Shown: in pieces, positions 1-8,900 of the stretch | Layout of the letters: each line of letters opens with the position of its first letter | Numbering within the stretch: the first letter of the stretch is position 1 | Assembly: GCA_029940115.1 (NCBI GenBank) | Contig: JAOZRQ010000069.1 | Coordinates: forward strand, 1 to 17,959 | Direction of reading: 5' to 3' | Length of the DNA: 17,959 bases | Origin: Desulfobacterales bacterium | Lineage (GTDB): Bacteria; Desulfobacterota; Desulfobacteria; Desulfobacterales; 4be13 | The notes under the pieces: model-generated | Database searches by the model: none | The model's input: only the letters and a program-made list of their open reading frames with translations | Told to the model about the DNA's origin: nothing | Made by a program: the position numbers and the translations under genes

Positions 1-55
1 GATCATCTTCTTGTAACAGGAACGGATCCGGGTTCTGAGTTTCTTGATGATTTAT

Positions 56-244
56 TTCGACAAGCTCAGGGACACCTTCGACAAGCTCAGGGACCCCCTT
101 CGACAAGCTCAGGGACACCTTCGACAAGCTCAGGGACACCTTCGACAAGCTCAGGGACACCTTCGACAAGCTCAGGGACCCCTTCGACAGAGCTTCAGGG
201 ACACCTTCGACAAGCTCAGGGACCCCTTCGACAGAGCTTCAGGG
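56..244. repeat. Tandem array of a ~21-bp motif (about 9 copies)
   Basis: Nine head-to-tail copies of a unit beginning TTCGACAAGCTCAGGGAC start at 56, 77, 99, 120, 141, 162, 183, 206 and 227. Units end in ACACC or ACCCC. Copies seven and nine carry a variant core (TTCGACAGAGCTTCAGGG). There are no unique spacers, so it is not a CRISPR array. The core belongs to a widespread extragenic repeat type (TTCGACA...CTCAGGG) that I know from many bacterial genomes; assignment to a named family is from memory. Confidence 0.9.
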
Positions 245-253
245 AGCGGGCCG

Positions 254-340
254 GGCCGAACCGGTCGTTGAGAACCGGTCGTTGAGCCTGCCGAAACGCC
301 GAAACGCCGAAACGCCGAAACGCCGAAACGCCGAAACGCC
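254..340. repeat. Inverted-type repeat remnant followed by 6 x 8-bp GAAACGCC array
   Basis: Two copies of GAACCGGTCGTTGA are followed by GCCTGCCGAAACGCC, which looks like the opposite-orientation partner of the upstream array (reverse complement of a GTTTCGACAGGCTCAAC-type motif). The 8-mer GAAACGCC is then repeated six times without error from 293 to 340. The array ends 38 bp before the start codon at 379, so it sits where a promoter or leader would be expected. Confidence 0.85.
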
Positions 341-378
341 GGATATCAAAATAAATTCAAGCGAACAGGAGACACATA

Positions 379-3141
379 ATGGCATCTTGGAAATGGAACG
401 GGGCGCGGTGGTGGAAGTTTGACTTCCATACACACACTCCTAAGTCTGAAGAAGATTACGGAAAGGGACAGAACCGGGAAGAGCTGAAAAAGCGCACACC
501 AAAAGAGTGGATTCTGGATTATATGCGTGAGGGTGTGGATTGTGTAGCGGTAACCGATCACAACACAGGAGCATGGATTGACCAACTGAAGGAAGCTCTG
601 GAGGAGTTGAGAGCGGATAGCCATCCGGACTACTCTGTGCTTCATCTTTTTCCAGGTATGGAAATCTCAGTAAACGGCGGAATCCATCTGCTCGCAATTT
701 TCGATCCTTCAAAAATAACTTCTTCGGACCTTGATGCCCTTCGCGGTGCGGTGGAGTATCAAGGAACTCCGGGACAGAGCGATGGGGTCACACGCAAGTC
801 TTTCATCGAGGTGGTTGATGCAGTCGCTTCGGCCGGCGGAATCTCAATTCCAGCCCATGCAGATAAGGAGAACGGGCTTTTTAAAGTGACGGGGATGACA
901 TTTCAACAGGCATTGGGCTGCAAAGCCATCTTCGCCATGGAAGTAGTGGACCCGTCGTTTCAGAAGCCACAAATCTACAAGGACAAGAAACTGAACTGGA
1001 CTGAAGTTCTTGGATCGGACGCTCACCATCCCGCGGGGAATGCAGGGCAAAAGTATCCCGGCAGCCATTTTACCTGGGTCAAGATGGGATCACCCAGCTT
1101 CAATGGATTGCGGTTGGCTCTCCTGGACGGCTCACTCTCCGTGCGTCGGTCCGATAAGGAGCCGGGCAACCCGAATGAACACGCGCCGCTGGTATTGGAA
1201 TCCATAGAGATTTTGAAAGCATGCTATCTGGGCCGCTCACAGCCTTTTGTTATCGAATTCAACCCTTGGCTCAATGCCATCATCGGCGGCAGAGGCACAG
1301 GCAAGTCAAGCATCGTTGAGTTCCTTCGCATTGCCCTGCGACGGGAGAATGAGCTGCCTGACGAATTGAAAGCAGAGTTTGAAAAGTACACGCGGGTTTA
1401 CAACAGAGAAGATGGTGGCCTGCTCAAAAACGATGCTACTATCAGGGTGGTTTATCGCAAGAACGGTTCTCGGTTTCGTGTTCAGTGGAATCATGCCGCA
1501 GACTCTGAACCCATTGAGCAAGAAGTCAATGGAGAATGGCACCGCGCAGAAGGCGACATTCGGCAACGGTTTCCGGTGCGGATTTACAGTCAGAAACAGA
1601 TATTCCAGATCGCGAAGACACCGCTTGCATTGCTTAGGGTTATTGACGAGGCTCCGGAGGTGGATCGCCATTCTTGGGCCGAAAGATGGAAGAAGGAGGA
1701 GGGCCGATTCCTTTCATTGCGTGCCAAGGTCAGAGAGATAGAGATTGGTTTCGCCGAGGAGCCGCATCTTCGAGGAGAGCTCGACGACGTGAAACGGAAA
1801 CTGACCATCTTCGAGCAGGCCAGACATGCCGATGTCCTTAAAACCTTCCAAAAACAGAGCCGCCAGAAACGGGAGATCAAGGCATGGGAAGAAGACTGGG
1901 CCGGACCAGGAGAGCAGTTGCGTAAAGTCGCGGCAGAAATCGTCCCGGACCTTCTCGACAAAACCACATTCGATCCGGATTCAGCGGCAGACACTGAATT
2001 GCACGAGCATGCTGCCAAAGTACACGACCGTCTGGATGAAATCCGCAAAGCAATTGAAAAGTTTGCGTCGCAAACAGATGAAGTTGTCGCCGAGTGGCAG
2101 AAAAGCAGGGATGAGTCGTCCTGGAAACAGAGCGTTGACGCTGCTTCACAAGCCTATCAGGAGTTGCGAGAGAATCTGGCCCGGGAAGGTGCCGGCGATC
2201 CTGCGGCTTACGGCGAGTTTGTACAGCGCCGGCAGATCATTGAGCAGCGGCTGAAGGAACTGGATGAGCGTAAAAAACAGGTCAAAGAGCTTAAAGAGCA
2301 GGCTGAGGCATGCTTGCAGCGATTGATGGATATTCGCCGGGAACTGACCGAATCCCGTCGGAAATTCCTCGCTGATGTCCTGAGTGATAACCAATACGTC
2401 CGAATACAGGTCGTTCCTTACGGCCCCAGTGAGACTGTCGAAACCGAGTTTCGCCGACTGCTTCAAAGAGAAGGAACAGTTTCCGAGAAAGACATTGGGA
2501 AGCCGGGTGGCGATGGGTTGCTCGGCGAACTTTACAGGAACCGTAATAGTGCCGAGGACATCGAACAGAGCCTTGCAAACAACAAGGACAAAATCAGGAA
2601 GATTGCTTTGAACGATGCGGAAACACTGGCGGGCAAACATTTTGCGAATCACATCCGCGATCTCCCGCCAGAAGCGATTGACCGCCTTGACCTGTGGTTT
2701 CCGGAAGACTCCCTTGATGTTCAATACAGCCCAACAGGAGATGGAAAGAATTTTCGGTCAATTCATGAGGGTTCGCCCGGCCAGAAAACAGCGGCACTCC
2801 TGGCTTTTCTTCTTTCCTACGGTGATGAGCCGCTGATTCTGGACCAGCCAGAGGATGATCTGGACAACCACCTGATCTATGACCTGATCGTGACGCAGTT
2901 GCGGGAGATCAAAAGCCATCGGCAGGTCATCGTGGTTACGCATAACGCTAACATTGTCGTCAACGGTGACGCTGAGTTGCTGGTTGCTCTTGCTGTAGGC
3001 AACGGAAAAACACAGAAGGAATGTGAAGGCAGCCTTCAGGAGAGCCTGGTCCGGCAGACGATTTGCACGATTATGGAGGGCGGGAGCAATGCCTTTGAAC
3101 AACGCTATCGCCGCATTGCATTGGAGGGAGCTCATGTTTGA
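379..3141 (+). CDS. PHP-domain/SMC-like AAA ATPase (TrlF-like family)
   Basis: This 920-residue cytoplasmic protein joins a PHP metal-dependent phosphoesterase domain to an ABC/SMC-type ATPase. PHP metal ligands are visible as HTHTP (H17, H19), VTDHN (D60, H61), PAHAD (H160) and GSDAHH (D214, H216). The Walker A motif is GGRGTGKSS at 303-311. A helical, charged, coiled-coil-like middle follows. Near the C-terminus come an ABC-signature-like EGSPGQKTA, a Walker B LILDQPEDDLDN and an H-loop VVTHNANIV. AGGAG lies 7 bases upstream of the ATG. The family, which I recall being named TrlF-like, probably couples ATPase sensing to a PHP nuclease or phosphatase; substrate is unknown. The next gene overlaps by 8 bp, implying translational coupling. 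Architecture is certain, a defence role is inference. Confidence 0.88.
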   Translation: MASWKWNGARWWKFDFHTHTPKSEEDYGKGQNREELKKRTPKEWILDYMREGVDCVAVTDHNTGAWIDQLKEALEELRADSHPDYSVLHLFPGMEISVNGGIHLLAIFDPSKITSSDLDALRGAVEYQGTPGQSDGVTRKSFIEVVDAVASAGGISIPAHADKENGLFKVTGMTFQQALGCKAIFAMEVVDPSFQKPQIYKDKKLNWTEVLGSDAHHPAGNAGQKYPGSHFTWVKMGSPSFNGLRLALLDGSLSVRRSDKEPGNPNEHAPLVLESIEILKACYLGRSQPFVIEFNPWLNAIIGGRGTGKSSIVEFLRIALRRENELPDELKAEFEKYTRVYNREDGGLLKNDATIRVVYRKNGSRFRVQWNHAADSEPIEQEVNGEWHRAEGDIRQRFPVRIYSQKQIFQIAKTPLALLRVIDEAPEVDRHSWAERWKKEEGRFLSLRAKVREIEIGFAEEPHLRGELDDVKRKLTIFEQARHADVLKTFQKQSRQKREIKAWEEDWAGPGEQLRKVAAEIVPDLLDKTTFDPDSAADTELHEHAAKVHDRLDEIRKAIEKFASQTDEVVAEWQKSRDESSWKQSVDAASQAYQELRENLAREGAGDPAAYGEFVQRRQIIEQRLKELDERKKQVKELKEQAEACLQRLMDIRRELTESRRKFLADVLSDNQYVRIQVVPYGPSETVETEFRRLLQREGTVSEKDIGKPGGDGLLGELYRNRNSAEDIEQSLANNKDKIRKIALNDAETLAGKHFANHIRDLPPEAIDRLDLWFPEDSLDVQYSPTGDGKNFRSIHEGSPGQKTAALLAFLLSYGDEPLILDQPEDDLDNHLIYDLIVTQLREIKSHRQVIVVTHNANIVVNGDAELLVALAVGNGKTQKECEGSLQESLVRQTICTIMEGGSNAFEQRYRRIALEGAHV

Positions 3142-4390
3142 CAGTACAGAAGAACTATTGCAGAAAATACGTCTTGGAGAAGATAGATCCTTGGAGCTTA
3201 AGGCCCTACGTTTCCGCGGAGATAAAATTGCCGGCCCTTCGCGCAATGACCTTTCCGATGAGATAGCCGCCATTGCAAACACCGGCGACGGAGTCTTTTT
3301 GCTGGGTGTTGATGACAAGAGCAAAGAGATTGTCGGGATACCTGTCGGTCAGTTAGATACGGTCGAGCGGTATGTTTTTGAAATTTGCGAACAAAGCATC
3401 AGGCCTCCCGTCATATTCCACGCCTTTCGGACAGAACTTCCTGACAGCACAGGAACATTGCAGCCCATCCTCAAAGTGGAAATCCCGCGCAGTCTGTTTG
3501 TACATGAAAGTGTGGGGGGCTATTTCCATCGTCAGGGAAGTTCCAAACGAAAAATGCCGCCAGACTATCTTGCCCGCCTCTTTCAACAACGCAGCCAGGC
3601 CCGGCTGATTCGATTTGAAGAACAGCTGGTTCCTCAATCGGGCATGAGCGACTTATCTGAGAGACTGTGGCTCAGATACACCACGAAATCCGATGAACCC
3701 TCGGAGATTGTCCTGCTGAAGCGAAACTTGTTGTCAGAAGAGGAAAGCGGAACTGTCAGAGCCTCAGTATCTGGTGTATTGCTCTGCTGTGAACATCCGG
3801 AGCGTTTTCTTCCCAATGCCTTTATTGAAGCTGTGCGCTATCGGGGAATAAGGCAGGACTCCAATTACCAGACTGATGCCCAGAAGATTTGCGGACCACT
3901 GGATCAGCAGATCAGACAGGCCATGGCATTCCTGAAGAGGAATCAGACCATCATGGCAACAAAGGAACCGCATCGGGTGGAAGTTCCGCAGTTTAGTGAA
4001 AGAGCGGTGTTCGAGGCGGTCGTCAATGCGGTGGCACATCGCGATTATTCTGTCTTTGGATCAAAGATCCGTTTTTTCATGTTTGATGACAGGCTGGAAA
4101 TTTTTTCCCCGGGCACTCTTCCGAATACAGTGACCATTGACAGCATAGCCCTGCGCCAGGCCACATGGAATGAACTGATTACAAGCCTGCTTGCGGAAAC
4201 ACAGGTGGCGGAAACGGTCGGCGATGTGGGACGTAGTTTCTATATGGAAAAGCGGGGAGATGGTGTTCCAATCATTTTAGACGAGAGTGAGAAACTGTCC
4301 GGAAAGAAGCCTGTTTATCGTCTTATTGATGATTCCGAGCTTTTACTGACCATTTATTCCGCAAGGCCGGAACGGGGGGATGAGGATTGA
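3134..4390 (+). CDS. Schlafen AlbA_2-domain protein with ATPase-like C-terminal region (COG2865-like)
   Basis: A protein of 418 residues. The N-terminal third has the AlbA_2/Schlafen pattern: LELKALRF, then EIAAIANTGDGVFLLGVDD and IVGI, followed by a PRSLFVHESVGGYFHRQGSS-type strand region. The C-terminal half carries the HATPase_c_4-like element FEAVVNAVAHRDYS (E294, N298, H302, D304) and DDRLEIFSPGTLP, typical of COG2865 proteins. These are variously annotated as transcriptional regulators or RNA-binding ATPases. The ATG at 3134 was chosen over one at 3023 because GGAGGGAG lies just upstream and the upstream start lies deep inside the ATPase gene. It overlaps that gene by 8 bp and ends in TGA sharing its A with the next ATG. 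Schlafen-type domains often act on RNA, so the pair may form an effector/sensor module. Confidence 0.87.
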   Translation: MFDSTEELLQKIRLGEDRSLELKALRFRGDKIAGPSRNDLSDEIAAIANTGDGVFLLGVDDKSKEIVGIPVGQLDTVERYVFEICEQSIRPPVIFHAFRTELPDSTGTLQPILKVEIPRSLFVHESVGGYFHRQGSSKRKMPPDYLARLFQQRSQARLIRFEEQLVPQSGMSDLSERLWLRYTTKSDEPSEIVLLKRNLLSEEESGTVRASVSGVLLCCEHPERFLPNAFIEAVRYRGIRQDSNYQTDAQKICGPLDQQIRQAMAFLKRNQTIMATKEPHRVEVPQFSERAVFEAVVNAVAHRDYSVFGSKIRFFMFDDRLEIFSPGTLPNTVTIDSIALRQATWNELITSLLAETQVAETVGDVGRSFYMEKRGDGVPIILDESEKLSGKKPVYRLIDDSELLLTIYSARPERGDED

Positions 4391-4986
4391 TGCAAATAGC
4401 TGCTACCACAGCCCCGACCACGGGCAACTTTGTCAGGTCACCGAAGCCCGAAAAGGTCCGCGCACTTTATGCTGCCATGGATGAGAGATACACCGCCGCG
4501 GCAACGCATTACGGCTTCCACTGCACGGGTTGCGAGGAGAACTGTTGCCTCACCCGGTTCCATCATCACACGTTTCTGGAATATCTTTATTTGCTTGAAG
4601 GATACAGGGGCCTTGAACCTGAGAGACAGCGGGACATTCGGGAGAAGGCCTCGGATGTGTGCGAAAGAACCGCTGAGGCCGATGTGAAGGGGTTGCCTGT
4701 GCGGCTGATGTGTCCCCTGAATTCAGACGGGCTGTGTCTCTTGTACGCCTACCGGCCCATGATATGCCGGTTGCACGGCCTTCCTTTCGAGCTTCACCGG
4801 CCCGGAGGGAATGTCATCAACAGCTCGGGATGCGACGCGTTCACGGTCCAATGCGGGGAAAAAGCCTATTTTCAGATGGACAGGACCCCCTTTTACAGAG
4901 AAATGGCCATGTTGGAGCAAGAGGTGAGGGAGGCTTTGGGAGTTACGCGGAAGCTGAAGATGACGATTGCTGAGATGCTTGTGTGA
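4390..4986 (+). CDS. YkgJ-like cysteine-cluster protein
   Basis: A protein of 198 residues with eight or more conserved-looking cysteines: an N-terminal CTGCEENCC cluster (CxxCxxxCC), then MCPL, GLCLLY, MICRLHGLPF and the pair SGCDAFTVQC. This arrangement matches the YkgJ/UPF0153 Zn- or Fe-chelating family, whose biochemical role is poorly defined. The ATG at 4390 overlaps the preceding TGA by one base, with GGGGATGAGG upstream as ribosome binding site; a TTG one codon earlier is also possible. The tight overlap makes it part of the same transcript as the ATPase/Schlafen pair, although the family is usually stand-alone. Metal binding is expected, function is not known. Confidence 0.8.
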   Translation: MQIAATTAPTTGNFVRSPKPEKVRALYAAMDERYTAAATHYGFHCTGCEENCCLTRFHHHTFLEYLYLLEGYRGLEPERQRDIREKASDVCERTAEADVKGLPVRLMCPLNSDGLCLLYAYRPMICRLHGLPFELHRPGGNVINSSGCDAFTVQCGEKAYFQMDRTPFYREMAMLEQEVREALGVTRKLKMTIAEMLV

Positions 4987-5042
4987 TCCTCAAGTTTCAG
5001 GTTTCAATTTACATGGGGGTGTCATGACCCCAAATCATCGAA

Positions 5043-5414
5043 TCAATCGCTCCGCTCAGAATCCCCGGTGTCACAGGAACCGGCCTTTTTTGAATAATGA
5101 CGCCTGACCAATGCAGCACTCACAAAGCCGGAGACAAGAATCATGACACACATCACAGCGCCCTTGCCTGAGTCAAATTGCACAACATGGCAATTGATGA
5201 CATACGGGATCAACATTCCGGGCATCACAAGAAGATGACAAGGCCTTTTGAGATTGCCAGACAAAGTCAGGAAGGAGAGTGAGCCCAAGAGGACGCAGAC
5301 AAGGGAAAGGGGATATCGGGTTCCCTCCTCCAAGATGATGGCGACACTCACAAAGACGGACATGATTGATATCCCGCCAGCAATGCCTTTGAACAAGTCA
5401 ATCAACATTCTCAC
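5043..5414 (-). CDS. Small four-helix integral membrane protein, possible partner of the RHS toxin
   Basis: A 123-residue hydrophobic protein with four predicted membrane segments, near IAGGISIMSVFVSVAII, YPLSLVCVLLGSLSFLTL, LLVMPGMLIPYVINCHVV and GAVMCVMILVSGFVSAALV. A short basic/acidic tail follows. I recognise no family. The GTG start at 5414 was chosen because GGAGG lies 6 bases upstream; an ATG two codons later (5408) is the alternative. The reading frame stays open upstream to 5780, but that part looks non-coding. It lies downstream of, and in the same direction as, the RHS gene, about 0.5 kb from its stop, so an immunity or accessory role is possible but unproven. It converges with the cysteine-cluster gene. 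Confidence 0.6.
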   Translation of the reverse strand: MRMLIDLFKGIAGGISIMSVFVSVAIILEEGTRYPLSLVCVLLGSLSFLTLSGNLKRPCHLLVMPGMLIPYVINCHVVQFDSGKGAVMCVMILVSGFVSAALVRRHYSKKAGSCDTGDSERSD

Positions 5415-5920
5415 ACCACACCTCCAAAAAAACTTTGAGGTTTTCCGAAATCTGGACCTGAAACCAGAGGAATCCCCGACATCGGGACATCCCAAGTCCC
5501 CGTCATTCAGGATGTCCCAGACCCCTGCATCCCCTCTTGGGACACCAGACCTTCTGGAATGTCCCCGCCGAGGGGGGCCAGCCTGCCCGGGGTCACGGAA
5601 TGCGGACTTTCCCCATATGCGGTCGTCACGGACGTCGGAGACGCGGATAGGCCCATTCTCAGGAATGAGGAACGGATCAGCAAGATTTTCGGGCAACATT
5701 TGAGAAAAGGCGCGATTCAACTTCCGCCTGTTGCCACAGGACAAAAATGTGCAACCTGTCGATCTCATGCAAGTTGCCAAAACTCACACTTGCAATGAAG
5801 ACAGATGTTGCAAAAAAAACTGTCTTGTGGCGTGCTTCCGGCTTGCCCGGCAGAAAGGCCCCGAATTGTTTGTTTCCACCTGACTCAGGAAGGGGTCGCA
5901 ACACCTTTGTCTTTGTCAGA
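5415..5920. other. Gap between RHS stop and membrane protein, no convincing gene
   Basis: About 500 bp with only short open frames of low-complexity composition and no ribosome binding sites that I can support. A short inverted pair GGACATCC/GGATGTCC occurs around 5489-5519. The immunity gene expected after an RHS toxin is not evident here, unless it is the membrane protein just downstream. Confidence 0.5.
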
Positions 5921-8900
5921 CTATTCCGAGGAGTAGCTGCCTATGGGATCACCAAAGTGGTCGGCCCATGGGTCGGCCACAATTGTGGGATCATCAGGGT
6001 TGTCAGACTTCAGGACAAGCCATTTGTGGGGGAAGCCGGAACCAGTATGACCTTGGACGAGTTCAAATGTCCAATTGTCGTCAAAGTGGTCTTCCTTCTT
6101 GCACTGACTCATTCCGGTCCTCACCGCTTCCGCCTGTTCCCCGCATCCCAGGTAGCGATTCCCGTCATCGGACATGCCACATTTGTTCAGCATCTGCAAT
6201 GTGCTCAGAAAATTGTTCAAATAGGAGTATGGGTGCCGTCTTTCAGCTTCGGTCAAAGCGCCAACCATGAATTGGAAAATGTCATGCAGCTTGAGGACGT
6301 CGGCCTCGCTCAACCCCAATGAGTCAATCCAATTGATCGGATCGTTCGCACAGTACCCATAAAGATCAGCATTGCCAGCCGCGAAAAGAATCGGATCCTT
6401 TGCCGTCCACCGGCCGGTTTCCGGGTCGTAGTCTCGGTGGCCGAACCGCACGAGGCCGGTGTCCCTGTCATGCAGGCCGCCTGCAAAGCCGAAGGGCACT
6501 GCAAACGCCGGGTCGCTGTCGGAGAGGATGTTCCCGAAGGTGTCGCACCCGATTCTCTTTGCCACGTTCCCGGAGGCATCCGCAACGACTTTGAGTGAGC
6601 CGACTTGGTCATACGCCAGGTAGTACGTCGCCCCATCCTTGGCCATGGCGACGGGCATCCGTGCGTCGGCGTACTCGAAGCGCATCCGCAGGCTGTCGTC
6701 GGCATTGTACACGGCGAGCAGCCGGGTCAGTCCCTGCCACAGATACTTCTCAACGACGGCCCCGTTCACCTTCTTGGCGATGCGCCTGCCGAGCGGGTCA
6801 TGCACATATTCGATCAGCGTACTGTCCGGCAGCGTCACAGTCAGCAGCTCGCCCCGTGAGGAATAGTCGTACTCCGTCACCTCGGTCCCGTCGGTCTTCC
6901 GCTCCAAGAACCCGTCATCATCATGCTCATAGACGACGCCCCCGACGGTCACCAGCCGATCCTCGTCATCATAGGTGAGGCTCCTGCCGGCGATCCCCCT
7001 CGGCACGCTCATCTCATGGTCACGTCTGCCGAAGTCGTCGTACCGGTACTCCTCGATGAGGGCACCGTCCCTCGTGACCGTGAGCAGACGCCCCATCTCG
7101 TCGTATTCATAAACATGAGCCGACGAGTCCTCGGTCTTCTGTCTGATCCTGCCGTCGGGATGGCGCTCGTCAACGCCCCACGAGAGGACGTTCCCGGAGC
7201 CGACCTGAAAAGTCTCTCCGTCGGTTTCTCCGTGGCCGTTGAAGGAGCGGGTCAGGCTCAGGTCGCCGGCGGTGACGCTCTCGGGCAGGCCGTTTCCGGC
7301 ATTCCGGGTGATGGTGAGCCTCCCGGATCCGGTCAGCAGGCCGTCGTCGTCCCAGGCATAGTCGGTCCTGGCACCGGCATACGTCATGCCGTCGATCTCG
7401 AGGTCCCCGTTCCGGTCGTAGTGGTAAACGAGCGACTGGTTCAGCGTCCCGGTCAGGGTCTCCGAGGTGACGATGCCGCCGTCATGGCCATACCCGATGG
7501 CCTCGTCGCCCTTGGTGACGCTCACCACCTTGGCCCCGCAGTCGTCGTACCCGAAGACGACGTTCCCCTCGGGCGTCTCGATCCGCCCGAGCTTCGCAGG
7601 GTCGTAAACATATGTGATCGTCTTCCCGGAGGGAAAATGCCTCTCCCTGAGACGGCGATCCCTGTCATACACATGGCTGTAAGTGTTTTCCAGGGGCGTC
7701 TCGTATGCGTCGTTCAGGTTGACGCCGTTGTGCCCAAACCCATGCCGGGCCTCCGACGGCGGGAACAGCACGGTCATGTTCCCGTTCCGGTCGTGCTCAA
7801 AGCTGACGACGGAGGTGTCGGGACGGCGCACGGTCCTCAGGCGCATCATGTCGTCGTACTCGTACACGATGGTCCGATTCCCGGGGTCGGTCACGGTGAC
7901 GCTCCTCGGATCGCCGGCCATGTCGTGGACGAACCCGGTCACCCGGTCCCCCACCGTGACGCTCCTCAGCCGCCCGTCATCGTGATGGTCGTACACCGTG
8001 TCGTGCAGCCCCGCGATCCGGACCCGTGTCGTCAGCCCGGTGTCCTCATCATGATTGGTGACCACCTGCCTGTTCTCCGGCGAAGTCAGGGTCCGGGTGT
8101 GCGCGAGGTCGTCCGTCTCGTGGACCGTGACCCTTCCGTCCACCGTCACCGTCTCGACGGCCTTGTCCGTGACATGATCCCCGTCCCTGTCCTCATAAGT
8201 CCTCAGCCGTTCCGTGACCCGTTCCAGGCCGGACGGCGTGCCTTGGGTCATCCTCCTCAGGTATCGGAACCGGAAGTTCGGGTTCAGCCCATACTCGAAG
8301 GAGAGGTCCGTGCCGCAGGGAAGCGTCTTGGTCACGCTCATCCCGTCCGCGGAGCGGTCGAAGCCGGTGGTCCCGCCCGAGGGGCTCAGGATCTCCGACG
8401 CGTAATCGCCGGATGATCCGGTGTGGTCGGTGTAGGTCGTGGCGTTCCCCTCCGCGGTGGTCTTCGTGGTCTCCACCCGGCCGTCGGCGAACTCCGTCAC
8501 GTCGTAGTTCCAGTGGCCGCCCTCGGGGTCCCACACGTCGGTCACCCGGCCCAGGTCGTCGAAGCCGTGATCGAACCGGTTCCCCTCGGGGTCGCTCTCC
8601 GCGGTCATCAGGCCGTTCCCGTCATACTCGAACGCGTAGGTCCCGCCGTCGGGCTGGGTGACGCCGACAAGGCGGTTCGTGATCGGGTCGATGGCGAGCG
8701 CCGTGACGATGCCGTCGGGCGAGACGATCTGCTCGGGAATGCCGTCCGCGTCCCGCACCACCGTCGTCATCCGGCTGCCTCCGAACCGGGGGTCGCTGAC
8801 CGAGAGGAGCCGGCCCAGGGAGTCGTATCCGAACCGGAGCACGGACATGTGCGTGTCCTTGTCCTTCGTGTATGTGTGACGTCCCCGCCAGACAAGGTGG

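Noticed and set aside
56..244. CRISPR-like periodic array
   Set aside because: Units are contiguous with no unique spacers and no cas genes nearby; it is a simple tandem repeat.
5012..5028. GGGGGTGTCATGACCCC hairpin after the Cys-cluster gene as terminator
   Set aside because: The stem is short and imperfect and no T-run follows on either strand, so terminator function is not supported.
5677..5904. 75-codon minus-strand frame after RHS as immunity gene
   Set aside because: It starts at a GTG with no clear RBS, and its sequence shows no protein-like pattern.
6923..8416. Long plus-strand open frame of 497 codons
   Set aside because: Antisense shadow of the GC-rich RHS gene, with low-complexity Val/Pro/Gly/His composition and no recognisable domain.
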